Below are positions 15,583 to 27,535 of a stretch of DNA of 46,670 nt, one piece after another. Positions within the stretch are counted from its first letter, which is position 1. Every line of letters begins with the position of its first letter. A program made the translations under genes and the position numbers. The notes below the pieces were generated by a model. It made no database searches. It saw only the letters and a program-made list of their open reading frames with translations, and had not been told where the DNA came from. The stretch spans positions 1 through 46,670 of the forward strand of contig JAJZQG010000039.1 of NCBI GenBank assembly GCA_021847645.1, written 5' to 3'. Source of the DNA: Myxococcales bacterium. GTDB lineage: Bacteria; Myxococcota_A; Polyangia; Polyangiales; Polyangiaceae.

Positions 15583-16389
15583 TCACGCGGTCGGCGCGGC
15601 AGGCGTAGCTGGTGGCGGGTCAGGCTCGGCCGGATCGTCGGCGGTGCCGCTCGCGGCCCAGAATACGCTGGTGTGGGTCGTCTGCAGGCTGGCCAGCGCA
15701 GTGTGCAACGTGGTGGGGGCGCTCTCGGCGTTCGCGTTGATCAGGCGCAACGCGCGGTTGACGGTGGTCACGGCGAACTGCGCGGCTTCTTCCAGGACGT
15801 CCTGTGCCGTGTCCGCCTCGACCTTCTCCTTGGACTGCTTTCGGATCGCGTCCTCGATCTCGCGCAACGCGGCAAGCAGCCGGTCGTGCGTCTCGGGGTC
15901 GCCCTTCCACTCGATCCAAAGGTCCTTGATTCCCCTCAGGCCTTCGCCTTGCAGGGTGAGCATCTTGCGCACGCCGGTCTGTCGCTTGAGGTTGATTCGG
16001 CTTCCGACGCCGCAGGCGACGCGAACGCGCCGTGCGTTCTGGCGGTCCTGCGCGCTGTCGCTGCGCGCGAGCTCGTCGGCGATGTAGGAGCCCTGGTTGC
16101 GGACCTTGCGGATGAGCGCCTCGCCTCGCGCCATCGCCTCGGTCTGCGCTTCGGTGGCCTGAACGGCTTCGACATGCTCTTTCACATTGCGCGCGGCATC
16201 GTCGACGATCGCCTCGCACGACTTGATCACCTGCGTGGCGAACGTGTCGCCATCGCGATGGCGGCTGGCGATCCAGGCCTTGTTCTCGTGGAGCACCGGT
16301 TGGATATCGGTGAGATAGCTCACGAGAGCATCGAGTGAGGTGACGGAGCTCAGAAGAAGGTGGCTCCCCGGTGTGGAGATGTCTGGCAT
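15583..16389 (-). CDS. helical protein of unknown function
   Basis: A 268-residue protein I do not recognise. The start at ATG 16389 is set by an AAGGAGG ribosome site 7 bases upstream. It has no signal peptide. The body (about 20-240) is predicted to be mostly helical and charged, with heptad-like stretches such as 'DRLLAALREIEDAIRKQSKE', and looks like a four-helix or coiled-coil cytosolic protein. The C-terminal 20 residues are Pro/Ala/Asp-rich. It stands alone between the toxin-antitoxin pair and the EGF lipoprotein. A structural or phage-like filament role is conceivable but unsupported. Confidence 0.7.
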   Translation of the reverse strand: MPDISTPGSHLLLSSVTSLDALVSYLTDIQPVLHENKAWIASRHRDGDTFATQVIKSCEAIVDDAARNVKEHVEAVQATEAQTEAMARGEALIRKVRNQGSYIADELARSDSAQDRQNARRVRVACGVGSRINLKRQTGVRKMLTLQGEGLRGIKDLWIEWKGDPETHDRLLAALREIEDAIRKQSKEKVEADTAQDVLEEAAQFAVTTVNRALRLINANAESAPTTLHTALASLQTTHTSVFWAASGTADDPAEPDPPPATPAAPTA

Positions 16390-16562
16390 ATCGGTTCCTC
16401 CTTGGCGGCAAGCGGAACGCGGCGGCGGTTGGGTGTCAACTGGCAACTGTCCTGCGCCAGTGTTCCCCGGCTAGCCAGACTACCGAGCACCGGCCGGGAG
16501 CTGCTGTGGGGCTTTGCGGTGGCGACACGAGACCGCAGCTCCCGAGCCGAAGGGAAGGTCGC

Positions 16563-18944
16563 TCAAGGACAGCCGATCATGGCACTTCCTGGCGGGGCCG
16601 AAGGCGCAGGCAGCGTCTGGCCGTTGTAGGACAGGCTGCCGTCACACACGACGGACCCATCCGGGAGCACGCCGCAGACCATGCTCGAGTAGGCGTCGCC
16701 CGTGAAAGCAAGAAGGGTCTTGCCTGCCAGCGCTGCCGGCGTCCAAGGCCCCGGCGACATGGTGCAGGTGCCATGGACGGCGCCGGTGCTGTCGAGCCAC
16801 GCGGTGCCGCCGCCCGGGCCGCATGTCGCGTTCGCGCCTCCCACGACGCCTGTGACCGCCCCCGTCGACCCCGGGATGGTGCTGAGCTCGCCGTTGGACG
16901 CCAGGATGTGGCACTGCGTGCGGCTCTCGCAGGCGCGCAGCGTGTCGGCCGGATCGATGTTGATACCGCCGAACGTGTCGACCCAGAAGCCCCAGTGGGA
17001 TCCCGTGGCCCCTTGCTGCACAGGCGTGGCCCCGAAGCCATAACCGGCGCAGTAGACACGGCCAGCCGTGTCCAGCACGCAGAGTTGGTCACCCGTTCCG
17101 GTAGCCATGGCAGCGACGTTGGAGACACCGTAGGTGACGAAGGTCGACGTGGGGTTGGTGTTTCCCGTCCCGAATTGTCCGTGCGCGTTCCCGCTTCCGA
17201 GGCACTGCGCCACACCGCCGGCCGTGTGCACGCACAGGAAGTCGTACGCCGGACCGAGGAGGATCTGGTCCACGTCCTGAGCGCCCGCATTGGAGAAGGT
17301 GGCCCCGAAGTCCGCCCCGCCGACCTTGCCGACGCACTTGAGCTGGCCGTCCGCGCCGGCGAAGCACACGGCGTTGCCAACGGCGCCAATCGCGATCTTG
17401 GACGTGCAAATGGAGCCGTCCGTCATCTTGATCTTGCGCTGCTGGCCTTGCCACATCCAGTCCCCGGCGGTTGGGGCCACGGGCAATATCGGCAGCGGCT
17501 GGCAGGTCTTGCCGTCGCCCGAGTAGCCGGCGTTGCACGTACAAGTGTACGACCCCGGCGTGTTGGTGCACGTGGCGTTCGCATCGCAGCCGGCGGTGCC
17601 CGCCGTGCATTCGTCGATATCGGTGCAGGTCTTGCCGTCGCCCACGAATCCCGTCTTGCACGCGCAGGTGTACGAGCCCGGCGTGTTGGTACAGGTCGCG
17701 TTCGTATCGCACGTCGCGGTGCCGGCCGTGCATTCGTCGACGTCAACGCAGAACTTGCCGTCGCCCTGGTAGCCCGTCTTGCACGTGCAGGTGTACGAGC
17801 CCGGCGTGTTGGCGCAGGTGGCATTCGTATCGCACGTCGCGGTGCCGGCCGTGCATTCGTCGATGTCGGTGCAAGCCTGGCCGTCGCCCTGGTAGCCCGT
17901 CTTGCACGTGCAGGTGTACGAGCCCGGCGTGTTGGTACAGGTGGCGTTCGCATCGCACGTGGCGATGCCGGTCGTGCATTCGTCGACGTCGGCGCAGAAC
18001 GTGCCGTTGCCCACGAATCCCGTCTTGCACGCGCAGGTGTACGAGCCCGGCGTGTTGGTGCAGGTGGCGTTCGCATCGCAAGTAGCGGTGCCGGCCGTGC
18101 ACTCGTCGATGTCGGTGCAAGTGTTGCCGTCACCCTGGTAGCCGGTGTTGCAGGCGCAGGTGTACGAACCCGCCGTGTTGATGCAGGTAGCGTTCGCATC
18201 ACAGGTGGCGGTGCCGGCCGCGCATTCGTCGATATCCACGCAGAACACGCCGTCACCCTGGTAGCCGGCGTTGCACGCGCAGGTGTAGGAGCCCGCGGTG
18301 TTGGTGCACGTGGCGTTCGCATCGCACGTGGCGGTGCCGGCCGTGCATTCGTCGATGTCGGTGCAGGTCTTGCCATCACCCTGGTAGCCGGCGTTGCAGG
18401 CGCAGGTGTACGACCCCAGCGTGTTGGTGCACGTGGCGTTCGCATCGCAAGTGGCGCTGCCGGCCGTGCATTCGTCGATGTCGGCGCAGCTCTTGCCATC
18501 GCCCTGGTAGCCGGTGTTGCACGCGCAGGTGTACGACCCCGGCGTGTTGGTGCACGTGGCGTTCGCGTCGCAGGTGGCGGTGCCAGCCTTGCATTCGTCG
18601 ATGTCGGTGCAGGTCTTGCCATCGCCCTGGTAGCCGGTGTTGCACGCGCAGGTGTAGGAGCCCGGCGTGTTGGTGCACGCGGCGTTCGCATCGCAGGTGG
18701 CGGTGCCAGCCTTGCATTCGTCGATGTCGGAGCACGTCTTGCCGTCACCCTCGTAGCCCGTCTTGCATGTGCATGACGGTCCAGAACCGGTATCCGCGCA
18801 GGCGGCGTTCATGTCGCATCCGCCGTTGTCCGTGGCGCAAGTCGCACTGGGCGCTCCCGTCCCGGCACCGCCGCTCTCCGAGCCGCAAGCAACGACGCTC
18901 GCTGCGGCCCCCGCGGCCATCAACGCCCACAAGAGTTTCGTCAT
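16563..18944 (-). CDS. EGF-repeat surface lipoprotein with RCC1-like C-terminal region
   Basis: A 793-residue predicted lipoprotein (hydrophobic signal ending 'ASVVAC', Cys20). It carries eleven EGF modules: a divergent first one (about 36-71), then ten nearly identical 41-residue calcium-binding EGF repeats (72-481), each with the pattern DIDEC...CxNTxGSYxCxC. This contains the Asp/Asn beta-hydroxylation consensus known from animal EGF domains. The C-terminal 300 residues contain Cys-rich, RCC1-like repeats such as '[16 protein letters not shown]' and '[14 protein letters not shown]', a propeller type frequent in myxobacterial surface proteins. A role in adhesion, contact or prey binding is likely; none is shown. 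Confidence 0.9.
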   Translation of the reverse strand: MTKLLWALMAAGAAASVVACGSESGGAGTGAPSATCATDNGGCDMNAACADTGSGPSCTCKTGYEGDGKTCSDIDECKAGTATCDANAACTNTPGSYTCACNTGYQGDGKTCTDIDECKAGTATCDANATCTNTPGSYTCACNTGYQGDGKSCADIDECTAGSATCDANATCTNTLGSYTCACNAGYQGDGKTCTDIDECTAGTATCDANATCTNTAGSYTCACNAGYQGDGVFCVDIDECAAGTATCDANATCINTAGSYTCACNTGYQGDGNTCTDIDECTAGTATCDANATCTNTPGSYTCACKTGFVGNGTFCADVDECTTGIATCDANATCTNTPGSYTCTCKTGYQGDGQACTDIDECTAGTATCDTNATCANTPGSYTCTCKTGYQGDGKFCVDVDECTAGTATCDTNATCTNTPGSYTCACKTGFVGDGKTCTDIDECTAGTAGCDANATCTNTPGSYTCTCNAGYSGDGKTCQPLPILPVAPTAGDWMWQGQQRKIKMTDGSICTSKIAIGAVGNAVCFAGADGQLKCVGKVGGADFGATFSNAGAQDVDQILLGPAYDFLCVHTAGGVAQCLGSGNAHGQFGTGNTNPTSTFVTYGVSNVAAMATGTGDQLCVLDTAGRVYCAGYGFGATPVQQGATGSHWGFWVDTFGGINIDPADTLRACESRTQCHILASNGELSTIPGSTGAVTGVVGGANATCGPGGGTAWLDSTGAVHGTCTMSPGPWTPAALAGKTLLAFTGDAYSSMVCGVLPDGSVVCDGSLSYNGQTLPAPSAPPGSAMIGCP
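17502..18731 (-). repeat. ten tandem 123-bp EGF-coding repeats
   Basis: Ten consecutive in-frame units of exactly 41 codons inside the EGF lipoprotein gene, with very high nucleotide similarity between units. Divergence is concentrated in a few codons (for example [10 protein letters not shown] against [10 protein letters not shown]). Such an array can gain or lose modules by recombination and is prone to collapse in short-read assemblies. Confidence 0.9.
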
Positions 18945-19061
18945 GTGTCGCTCCTTCGCGCTCGGCCAAAAGGGGAAGAAGGCCCAAGCGCTGAGGGCAC
19001 CCTACTCTTGGACGCCGCACCTCGTCACCACGAGATTCGCCGGGCCGATGCTGCTCGAAAC

Positions 19062-19910
19062 TCAGCGGCTCCTGTCCCCGCCGGGCTCGAGCGCACGCTG
19101 CATCGCTTTCGTGACGCGCTGGATCAACTCGTCGCTGGGCGCTGAGAGGACCGACGCCGCCACGACGGGCGTCTGCGGGGCGAGCGCCGGTTTGCGCTGC
19201 GCAGGCGCGTCGGTCTTGCAGACCGTGCACGTCTCACACGGCGAGTCGAGCAGCTTGCGTTCGGGCAGGCCGAGCCCGCGCGCCACGTTCTGCAGGTGCG
19301 TGACCTGGTCGCAGGACAGCGGCTGCAGAGGCCCGAGCATCCGCGCGCGGTACGTGATCTCGGCCACGTGCTCCATGCGCTCGAGCTTGTTGTACGCGTC
19401 GTACAGGTCCGTGCCGACCGTCAGGCTGCCGTGGCGATCGAGCACCATCGCATCGAAGGTCCGCACCCACTTGCGGATCTCGTCCGGCACCTCTTCGGTC
19501 GTCGGGGTCGAGTACGCCGTGGTGGGGATCGAGCCGAACGTCAGCACGGTCTCGGGCAGCAGGCACTTGGCGAGGCTCACGCCTGCCAGGGAGAGCACGA
19601 TGCAGAACGTGGGATGCGCATGCACGACCGCCCGCACGTCGGGCCGCTCTTCATACGCCGCCAGGTGCATCCGGAGCTCGCTGGAGGGTTGACGTGTCCC
19701 CTGCAGCTTGCGTCCCTGCCGGTCCACGACGATCACGTCGTCGGCGCTCATGAAGCCCTTGTGGATGGCCGTGGGCGTCGCGAGGATGCGGTCGTCGTCG
19801 AGCCGCACCGAGACGTTGCCGTCGGTGGACGCGAGCCATCCGCGCGCGTGAATCCGCTTGCAGACTTCGACGATCCGCTCGCGCAGAGAGGCTTCGTCAG
19901 ATGAAGTCAT
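19062..19910 (-). CDS. class II aldolase with CxxCxxC motif and encapsulation-peptide-like tail
   Basis: A 282-residue class II aldolase/adducin-family protein. The catalytic domain (about 5-215) has the zinc-site pattern 'SSELRMH' (Glu78), His97 and His99 in 'HAHPTF' and His160 in 'DRHGSL', as in fuculose-phosphate aldolase and its relatives. Beyond the domain are Cys225-x2-Cys228-x2-Cys231 (PCETCTVCK), a Pro/Ala-rich linker (232-257) and a terminal amphipathic helix (SDELIQRVTKAMQRAL, about 259-274). A linker plus terminal helix is the layout of BMC encapsulation peptides, and class II aldolases with such tails are known cargo in Planctomycetes/Verrucomicrobia BMC loci. The BMC operon here lies 12 kb away. 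I infer it is a second cargo aldolase releasing an aldehyde such as lactaldehyde. Substrate unproven. The ATG at 19910 is the family-consistent start. Confidence 0.88.
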   Translation of the reverse strand: MTSSDEASLRERIVEVCKRIHARGWLASTDGNVSVRLDDDRILATPTAIHKGFMSADDVIVVDRQGRKLQGTRQPSSELRMHLAAYEERPDVRAVVHAHPTFCIVLSLAGVSLAKCLLPETVLTFGSIPTTAYSTPTTEEVPDEIRKWVRTFDAMVLDRHGSLTVGTDLYDAYNKLERMEHVAEITYRARMLGPLQPLSCDQVTHLQNVARGLGLPERKLLDSPCETCTVCKTDAPAQRKPALAPQTPVVAASVLSAPSDELIQRVTKAMQRALEPGGDRSR

Positions 19911-19973
19911 GGCGAGGCCCCGGAGGAACGAGAGCACCGAACGGGTAGACCGCGCCCCAAGCGGAGGGATTTG

Positions 19974-20030
19974 CACCACGGAGCACGGAAGGTGGCACGC
20001 TCTCCGTGCCCCTCCGTGTCATCCGTGGTG
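19974..20030. repeat. CACGGAG-type inverted repeat
   Basis: The left arm, CACCACGGAGCACGGA, faces a right arm containing CTCCGTG, CCTCCGTG and ATCCGTGGTG, so the ends CACCACGGA/TCCGTGGTG pair perfectly around an imperfect centre. Purine-rich repeats of this kind recur in intergenic DNA of many environmental bacteria. It lies between the end of the lipoprotein gene (20174) and the start of the class II aldolase gene. Confidence 0.55.
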
Positions 20031-20058
20031 ATTTCTGCCTGATCCAACCCGGTCGCTG

Positions 20059-20176
20059 CTCTAGGAGCCGGGAACACGCAACACGAACGCGAACAGAGAA
20101 TGGTCCGAGAGATGATCGCGCACATGGCGGTCCGGCCTTCCTGCGTTCTCGTTCGCATCCCTCTTCCTAGTTCCTA
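20059..20176. repeat. CTAG-type degenerate inverted-repeat element
   Basis: The right arm reads TTCCTAGTTCCTAGTTCTC and overlaps the TAG stop codon of the lipoprotein gene at 20174. The left arm (20060-20100) has related GGAAC and CGAAC units that pair imperfectly with it. It matches the elements at 3837-3966 and near 40043 in sequence, orientation and position after a minus-strand stop codon. Confidence 0.55.
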
Positions 20177-20860
20177 GTTCTCGAAGGTGGCCTTGGCCGT
20201 CCAGCTGCCGGGCTTGGGAAACTTGGTCTCGCGAAGGACGTCGACCACGCAATCCACGGCGTCTTCGGAGTTCTCGTCCGGGCCGTAGGCGCCTGCCGAT
20301 AGCACGGAGCCATCGGGCTTGACGATGACGGTGGCGGTGATGGGGCCCTTGGCATGGCAGTGCGAGAGCTTGCCGGACTCCTGTTCGACGGCCTTGCGAG
20401 CGATCGCCGGGTCCCAGTCGAGAGCCGGCCGCTCGGACGCCACGGCAAACGAGAGCTCCTGCTCGGCGACGCCGTCGTCGCCTTCCTGCGGGATGGGCCA
20501 AGTCGCCTTGCGGACCACGTCGAGCACGCACTTCTCGACGTTGCGGTCGCCGATCGTGGAGCTCGCGAGGTACGCCCACTTCACGCCGCCCTGATGGTTG
20601 ATGCGCACGCGCACGGTGAAGTCGCCGCCGACGAAGTCGTTGCCGTGCTGGTGGCAGGCCTCCATGTCGTTCTGCCAGAGGCGCTCGAAGGTGCTGCGAA
20701 CCTTGCCCTGGTCGAGCACGCCCAGCTCGCCCCAGGCGCCCATCTGTTTCTTCTCGGGCTTGGGCACGGGATCGGGCTCGGGCGCGGCCGGAGGCGGCGT
20801 CTTGCCGCACGCGGCAAGCAGCGCGCACGCGGCCAGCAGGGTCGTGATCGAGGCGCGCAT
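20174..20860 (-). CDS. lipoprotein with two TonB/AgmX-like C-terminal-type repeats
   Basis: A 228-residue lipoprotein. The signal ends 'LLAACALLAACGK' (Cys18) and is followed by a Pro-rich tether. Two similar domains follow, each with a beta strand, a conserved Cys and a '(W/F)P.P' end: 'EKCVLDVVRKATWPIPQ' and 'VDCVVDVLRETKFPKPG'. This resembles the AgmX/PglI/TonB C-terminal pattern common in myxobacterial envelope proteins. The gene starts 2 bases after the acyl-CoA dehydrogenase stop, so the two may be co-transcribed, though no functional link is obvious. A smaller relative lies at 23820-24326 on the other strand. Confidence 0.75.
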   Translation of the reverse strand: MRASITTLLAACALLAACGKTPPPAAPEPDPVPKPEKKQMGAWGELGVLDQGKVRSTFERLWQNDMEACHQHGNDFVGGDFTVRVRINHQGGVKWAYLASSTIGDRNVEKCVLDVVRKATWPIPQEGDDGVAEQELSFAVASERPALDWDPAIARKAVEQESGKLSHCHAKGPITATVIVKPDGSVLSAGAYGPDENSEDAVDCVVDVLRETKFPKPGSWTAKATFEN

Positions 20861-20862
20861 GG

Positions 20863-22008
<1,146 letters not shown>

Positions 22009-22510
22009 GAAGCGGGCTCCCTTCGTGGAGGACGGGCAACGGGGCGCGGCGGTGCCTGGCCGCAGCGGTGGGCCACTTGTAGCGGGGAGCGGTGGGCCGA
22101 TCAAGCGGCGGGCGCGGGCAGCGGTGGGGGCGCGGGTTCGGGGCAGCAGGAACGAGAACGTGGTGAGGCTCGGGGGCGCCGCTCGTGGACTCGGAGGGGA
22201 TCGTGATACGGCGCGAGTCGAGCTTTCTCCCCCGTGACGGGTGCGCGTCTGTGCGAGACGCAAGCGACCGCAAGCTCGGCGATCGTCGCGAAGAGGCTTT
22301 GCAGAAGCTGGATCCGAGAGGTTCGGACAACGTGCGCCGACCGGCCAGGCTTGATGCCGTGACGGCATTTGTGTCGGTCGACCGCGTGCACGAGCTTGCA
22401 CCACGTGCCCCTGCCACGCTAATCTGCGCCGAGTTGCATGAAAGACCGGGGCTCGACGTCTATCGCTCGATATGGGCGGAAGGCCGCCCCCCATCGAAGG
22501 AGAGGCTTCC
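22009..22510. other. intergenic region between divergent genes
   Basis: About 500 bases containing the 5' regions of the acyl-CoA dehydrogenase gene (minus) and the Cys-rich protein gene (plus). Two short hairpins are visible, GCGTCT/AGACGC near 22245 and ATGCCG/CGGCAT near 22357. No gene or clear promoter is recognised. Confidence 0.4.
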
Positions 22511-23710
22511 ATGAAGGTACGTAATCTCGTTGCTTGGCCGCTGCTTGCTGTGGGACTGATGACCCCGGCGTACATGAACTGCTCGGCGTCGGACCTCGCC
22601 GCGCAGGCCGATTGCTCGGCCTCCGCATCGGGCAAGGCGTTCATGTCCGCGGTCGGTGACTTGCAGGCGGCTGCCGACAACATGAAGGTCGCGGTTGCGA
22701 CATCATGCCGTAACATCGCCGTCGCCGGCGGTCAGACCGTGGATTGGGACGGCACCGGAACACCGACCGACGACCAAGTGAGTTCCGCATGCAACGCGGC
22801 CGTCACGGTGATCAACAGCGTCAAGGCTGCCGGCAGCTTCTCCATCTCCGTCGAGGGAGAGGTTTCGTGTTCGGCCAACATCCAGGCGCAGGCCGATTGC
22901 ACGGCGCAGTGCAGCGGGAACGCGTCGTGCAGCGCCGACGTGACCGCGGCGTGCGATCCGGGACAGCTGTCGGGCCAGTGCTCGGGGCAGTGCGAGGTGG
23001 GTGCGACCTGCGACGGGTCCGCGACCCTGGCGGTGGATTGCAAGGGCGAGTGCAGCGGCTCGTGCCAGGGCACGATCACCGGCGGTTGCACGGGCACCTG
23101 CACGGGCACGTGCGACGGCACCTGCACCGGCAAGTGCGACGGGGCCGACTCGAGCGGCACGTGCGCGGGACAGTGCGAAGGCACCTGCAGCGCGACCTGC
23201 ACCGGAACGTGCACGCAGCCCGCGGCGAGCGCCACGTGCGATGGCAAGTGCTCGGGCAGCTGCAAGGTCACGGCGCAGGGCGGCATGCAGTGCTCGGGCG
23301 GCGCCAACTGCACCGGCGGCTGCTCCGTCGCCTACACGGCTCCGACCTGCAAGGGCCAGGTCAAGGCCAGCTGCGACGCATCCGCCGAGTGCAACGGCTC
23401 GTGCCAGGCGAGCGCGCAGGCCAAGGCCACATGCACCTATCCGACCGTGAAGATCAACGCTGCCGCGAGCGTCGATGCCAAGGTGATCACCGCGCTTCAG
23501 ACCGAGCTGCCGAAGCTCATCACGGTCGCGACCGCGCAGGGCAAGGCCATCGTCGGCGTGCTGGGCGAGGTGACCGGGGGCATCAAGGCCGCCATCTCCT
23601 CCTCCGCCGCCTGCGCCTTGCAACTGCAGGCGTTCGTCTCGGCCAGCGCGAGCGTCAACGTCTCGTTCCAGGCCAGCGTGAGCGCCAGCGGCTCGGCGAC
23701 GACCAACTGA
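22511..23710 (+). CDS. secreted Cys-rich protein with CxGx tetrapeptide repeats
   Basis: A 399-residue protein with a signal-like N-terminus (MKVRNLVAWPLLAVGLMTP) and 37 cysteines. The central part (about residues 110-305) is built from short CxG units. In its densest stretch the cysteines recur every four residues, as in CTGTCTGTCDGTCTGKC. The flanking Ala/Ser/Val-rich segments (about 25-105 and 315-399) look helical. It may be an outer-surface or fibre-like protein held by disulfides or metal. The start at ATG 22511 has GGAGAGG upstream. I know no characterised family for it; similar Ala/Cys-rich secreted proteins do occur in myxobacteria. Confidence 0.8.
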   Translation: MKVRNLVAWPLLAVGLMTPAYMNCSASDLAAQADCSASASGKAFMSAVGDLQAAADNMKVAVATSCRNIAVAGGQTVDWDGTGTPTDDQVSSACNAAVTVINSVKAAGSFSISVEGEVSCSANIQAQADCTAQCSGNASCSADVTAACDPGQLSGQCSGQCEVGATCDGSATLAVDCKGECSGSCQGTITGGCTGTCTGTCDGTCTGKCDGADSSGTCAGQCEGTCSATCTGTCTQPAASATCDGKCSGSCKVTAQGGMQCSGGANCTGGCSVAYTAPTCKGQVKASCDASAECNGSCQASAQAKATCTYPTVKINAAASVDAKVITALQTELPKLITVATAQGKAIVGVLGEVTGGIKAAISSSAACALQLQAFVSASASVNVSFQASVSASGSATTN

Positions 23711-23732
23711 GCTGCCCTCCCCCCGCAATCGG

Positions 23733-23756
23733 CGCGCCCTTCCGTCGAGGGGCGCG
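23733..23756 (+). terminator. GC-rich hairpin after the Cys-rich protein gene
   Basis: The arms CGCGCCC (23733-23739) and GGGCGCG (23750-23756) pair perfectly around a 10-base loop, 22 bases past the stop codon. There is no T-run, so intrinsic termination is uncertain. Confidence 0.35.
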
Positions 23757-23819
23757 GCATTCCCGCCTGCAACCTGTTGAACATTTGCCGGCGGGGCGCA
23801 TTGGGGTAAGGATCCCCGC

Positions 23820-24326
23820 ATGCGTTCCGCGAACTTCGTCATTCCGGTTGCAGCACTGATTCTGACCACGGTCGTCGGTTGCTGGTCGCCCTCGGTTCCG
23901 AAGCCCAAGACCGAGGACGACCCTCTGGCGGGCACGGAGGCGACGCCGGACCAGCTGCCTGTGGACGACACCGCGCCTCCGCCCAAGGATCAGAGCAAGC
24001 CCGACATGGACGCGATCAATACGGCGGCGGATCGGTTCACCAAGGAGGCCGAGAAGAACTGCGACAACAAGCAGTACGCGGGCCCAAGGGACACGGCGAC
24101 CGTGGAGATCGTGTTCAAGCCCAGCGGTCACGCCGAGGAGATCAAGCTGCAGCCGCCGCACGCGGGCACGCCGATCGGCGAGTGCATCATCCAGATGTAC
24201 AAGTCGGCGATCGTGCCGCCCTTTAAGGGCGAGGCGGTGACGGTGGAGCGCACCGTGGACTTCACCAAGAAGCCCGCGGCTGCCGACAAGAAGGACGAGA
24301 AGAAGGCCGACGAGAAGAAGAAGTAG
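23820..24326 (+). CDS. small lipoprotein with AgmX/TonB-like domain
   Basis: A 168-residue lipoprotein. The signal peptide ends 'LTTVVGC' (Cys21), followed by an acidic, Pro-rich tether (about 25-65). The domain (about 70-150) has 'TATVEIVFKPSGHAEEIKL' and 'GECIIQMYKSAIVPPFKG', the strand, conserved Cys and 'PPF' pattern also seen twice in the lipoprotein at 20174-20860. The C-terminus is a Lys/Asp/Glu tail (EKKADEKKK). It converges with glnA, with 4 bases between stops. Envelope function is likely; the partner is unknown. Confidence 0.75.
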   Translation: MRSANFVIPVAALILTTVVGCWSPSVPKPKTEDDPLAGTEATPDQLPVDDTAPPPKDQSKPDMDAINTAADRFTKEAEKNCDNKQYAGPRDTATVEIVFKPSGHAEEIKLQPPHAGTPIGECIIQMYKSAIVPPFKGEAVTVERTVDFTKKPAAADKKDEKKADEKKK

Positions 24327-24330
24327 CAGG

Positions 24331-25749
<1,419 letters not shown>

Positions 25750-25901
25750 CGTGGTGTCTCCCCTGATAAGGACTTGCGTGCCGCGTGAGGCCGGCGGCCA
25801 CGACATCGTGCAAGTGGCTGCTGGCGGCAAGTCCCGGGATCGAAAATCGGCGGCGCGCGCAGGCGCAAGTCCGGGACGGACGAGTGGGACGGGGAGAAGA
25901 T

Positions 25902-26038
25902 CAACGCAGAGACGCAGCGCCGCGGAGACGCAGGAGCGTGACAGTCGGGCTTGCGCGGTGCTTGGGAAAGCCGCTGCCGGACGACGCGCAGTGCACCGGG
26001 CAGCCCCCGCGCCTCGGTGTTTCTGCGCCTCTGCGTTG
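25902..26038. repeat. GCAGAG-type inverted-repeat element between glnB and glnA
   Basis: The arms CAACGCAGAGACGCAG (25902-25917) and CTGCGCCTCTGCGTTG (26023-26038) are complementary at 15 of 16 positions and enclose further degenerate repeats of the same kind. On the minus strand it begins 17 bases after the PII stop codon. The rest of the 25750-26055 gap holds the glnA leader and no gene. Confidence 0.6.
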
Positions 26039-26055
26039 TCTTTCCCGACTCGGTC

Positions 26056-27446
<1,391 letters not shown>

Positions 27447-27461
27447 TATTCCCCCGGAATC

Positions 27462-27516
27462 CAACGTAGAGGCTCAGAGGCACGGAGGCTCTCCGCGGCT
27501 CTGCGGCTCTGCGTTG
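27462..27516. terminator. 26-bp-arm hairpin of GCAGAG type between convergent genes
   Basis: The arms at 27462-27487 and 27491-27516, separated by only 3 bases, pair at 21 of 26 positions plus one wobble. They start CAACGTAGAG and end CTCTGCGTTG. The hairpin lies 15 bases after the stop of the PLP enzyme gene and 19 bases before the end of the convergent lipid kinase gene, so it could terminate both. It is the same repeat type as at 25902-26038. Confidence 0.6.
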
Positions 27517-27535
27517 AATTCTCCGCGAAGCGAGC

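Noticed and set aside
16371..18776. Repetitive plus-strand frame with regular 41-residue units
   Set aside because: It is the antisense reading of the EGF repeats; its regularity comes from the repeats, not from a second protein.
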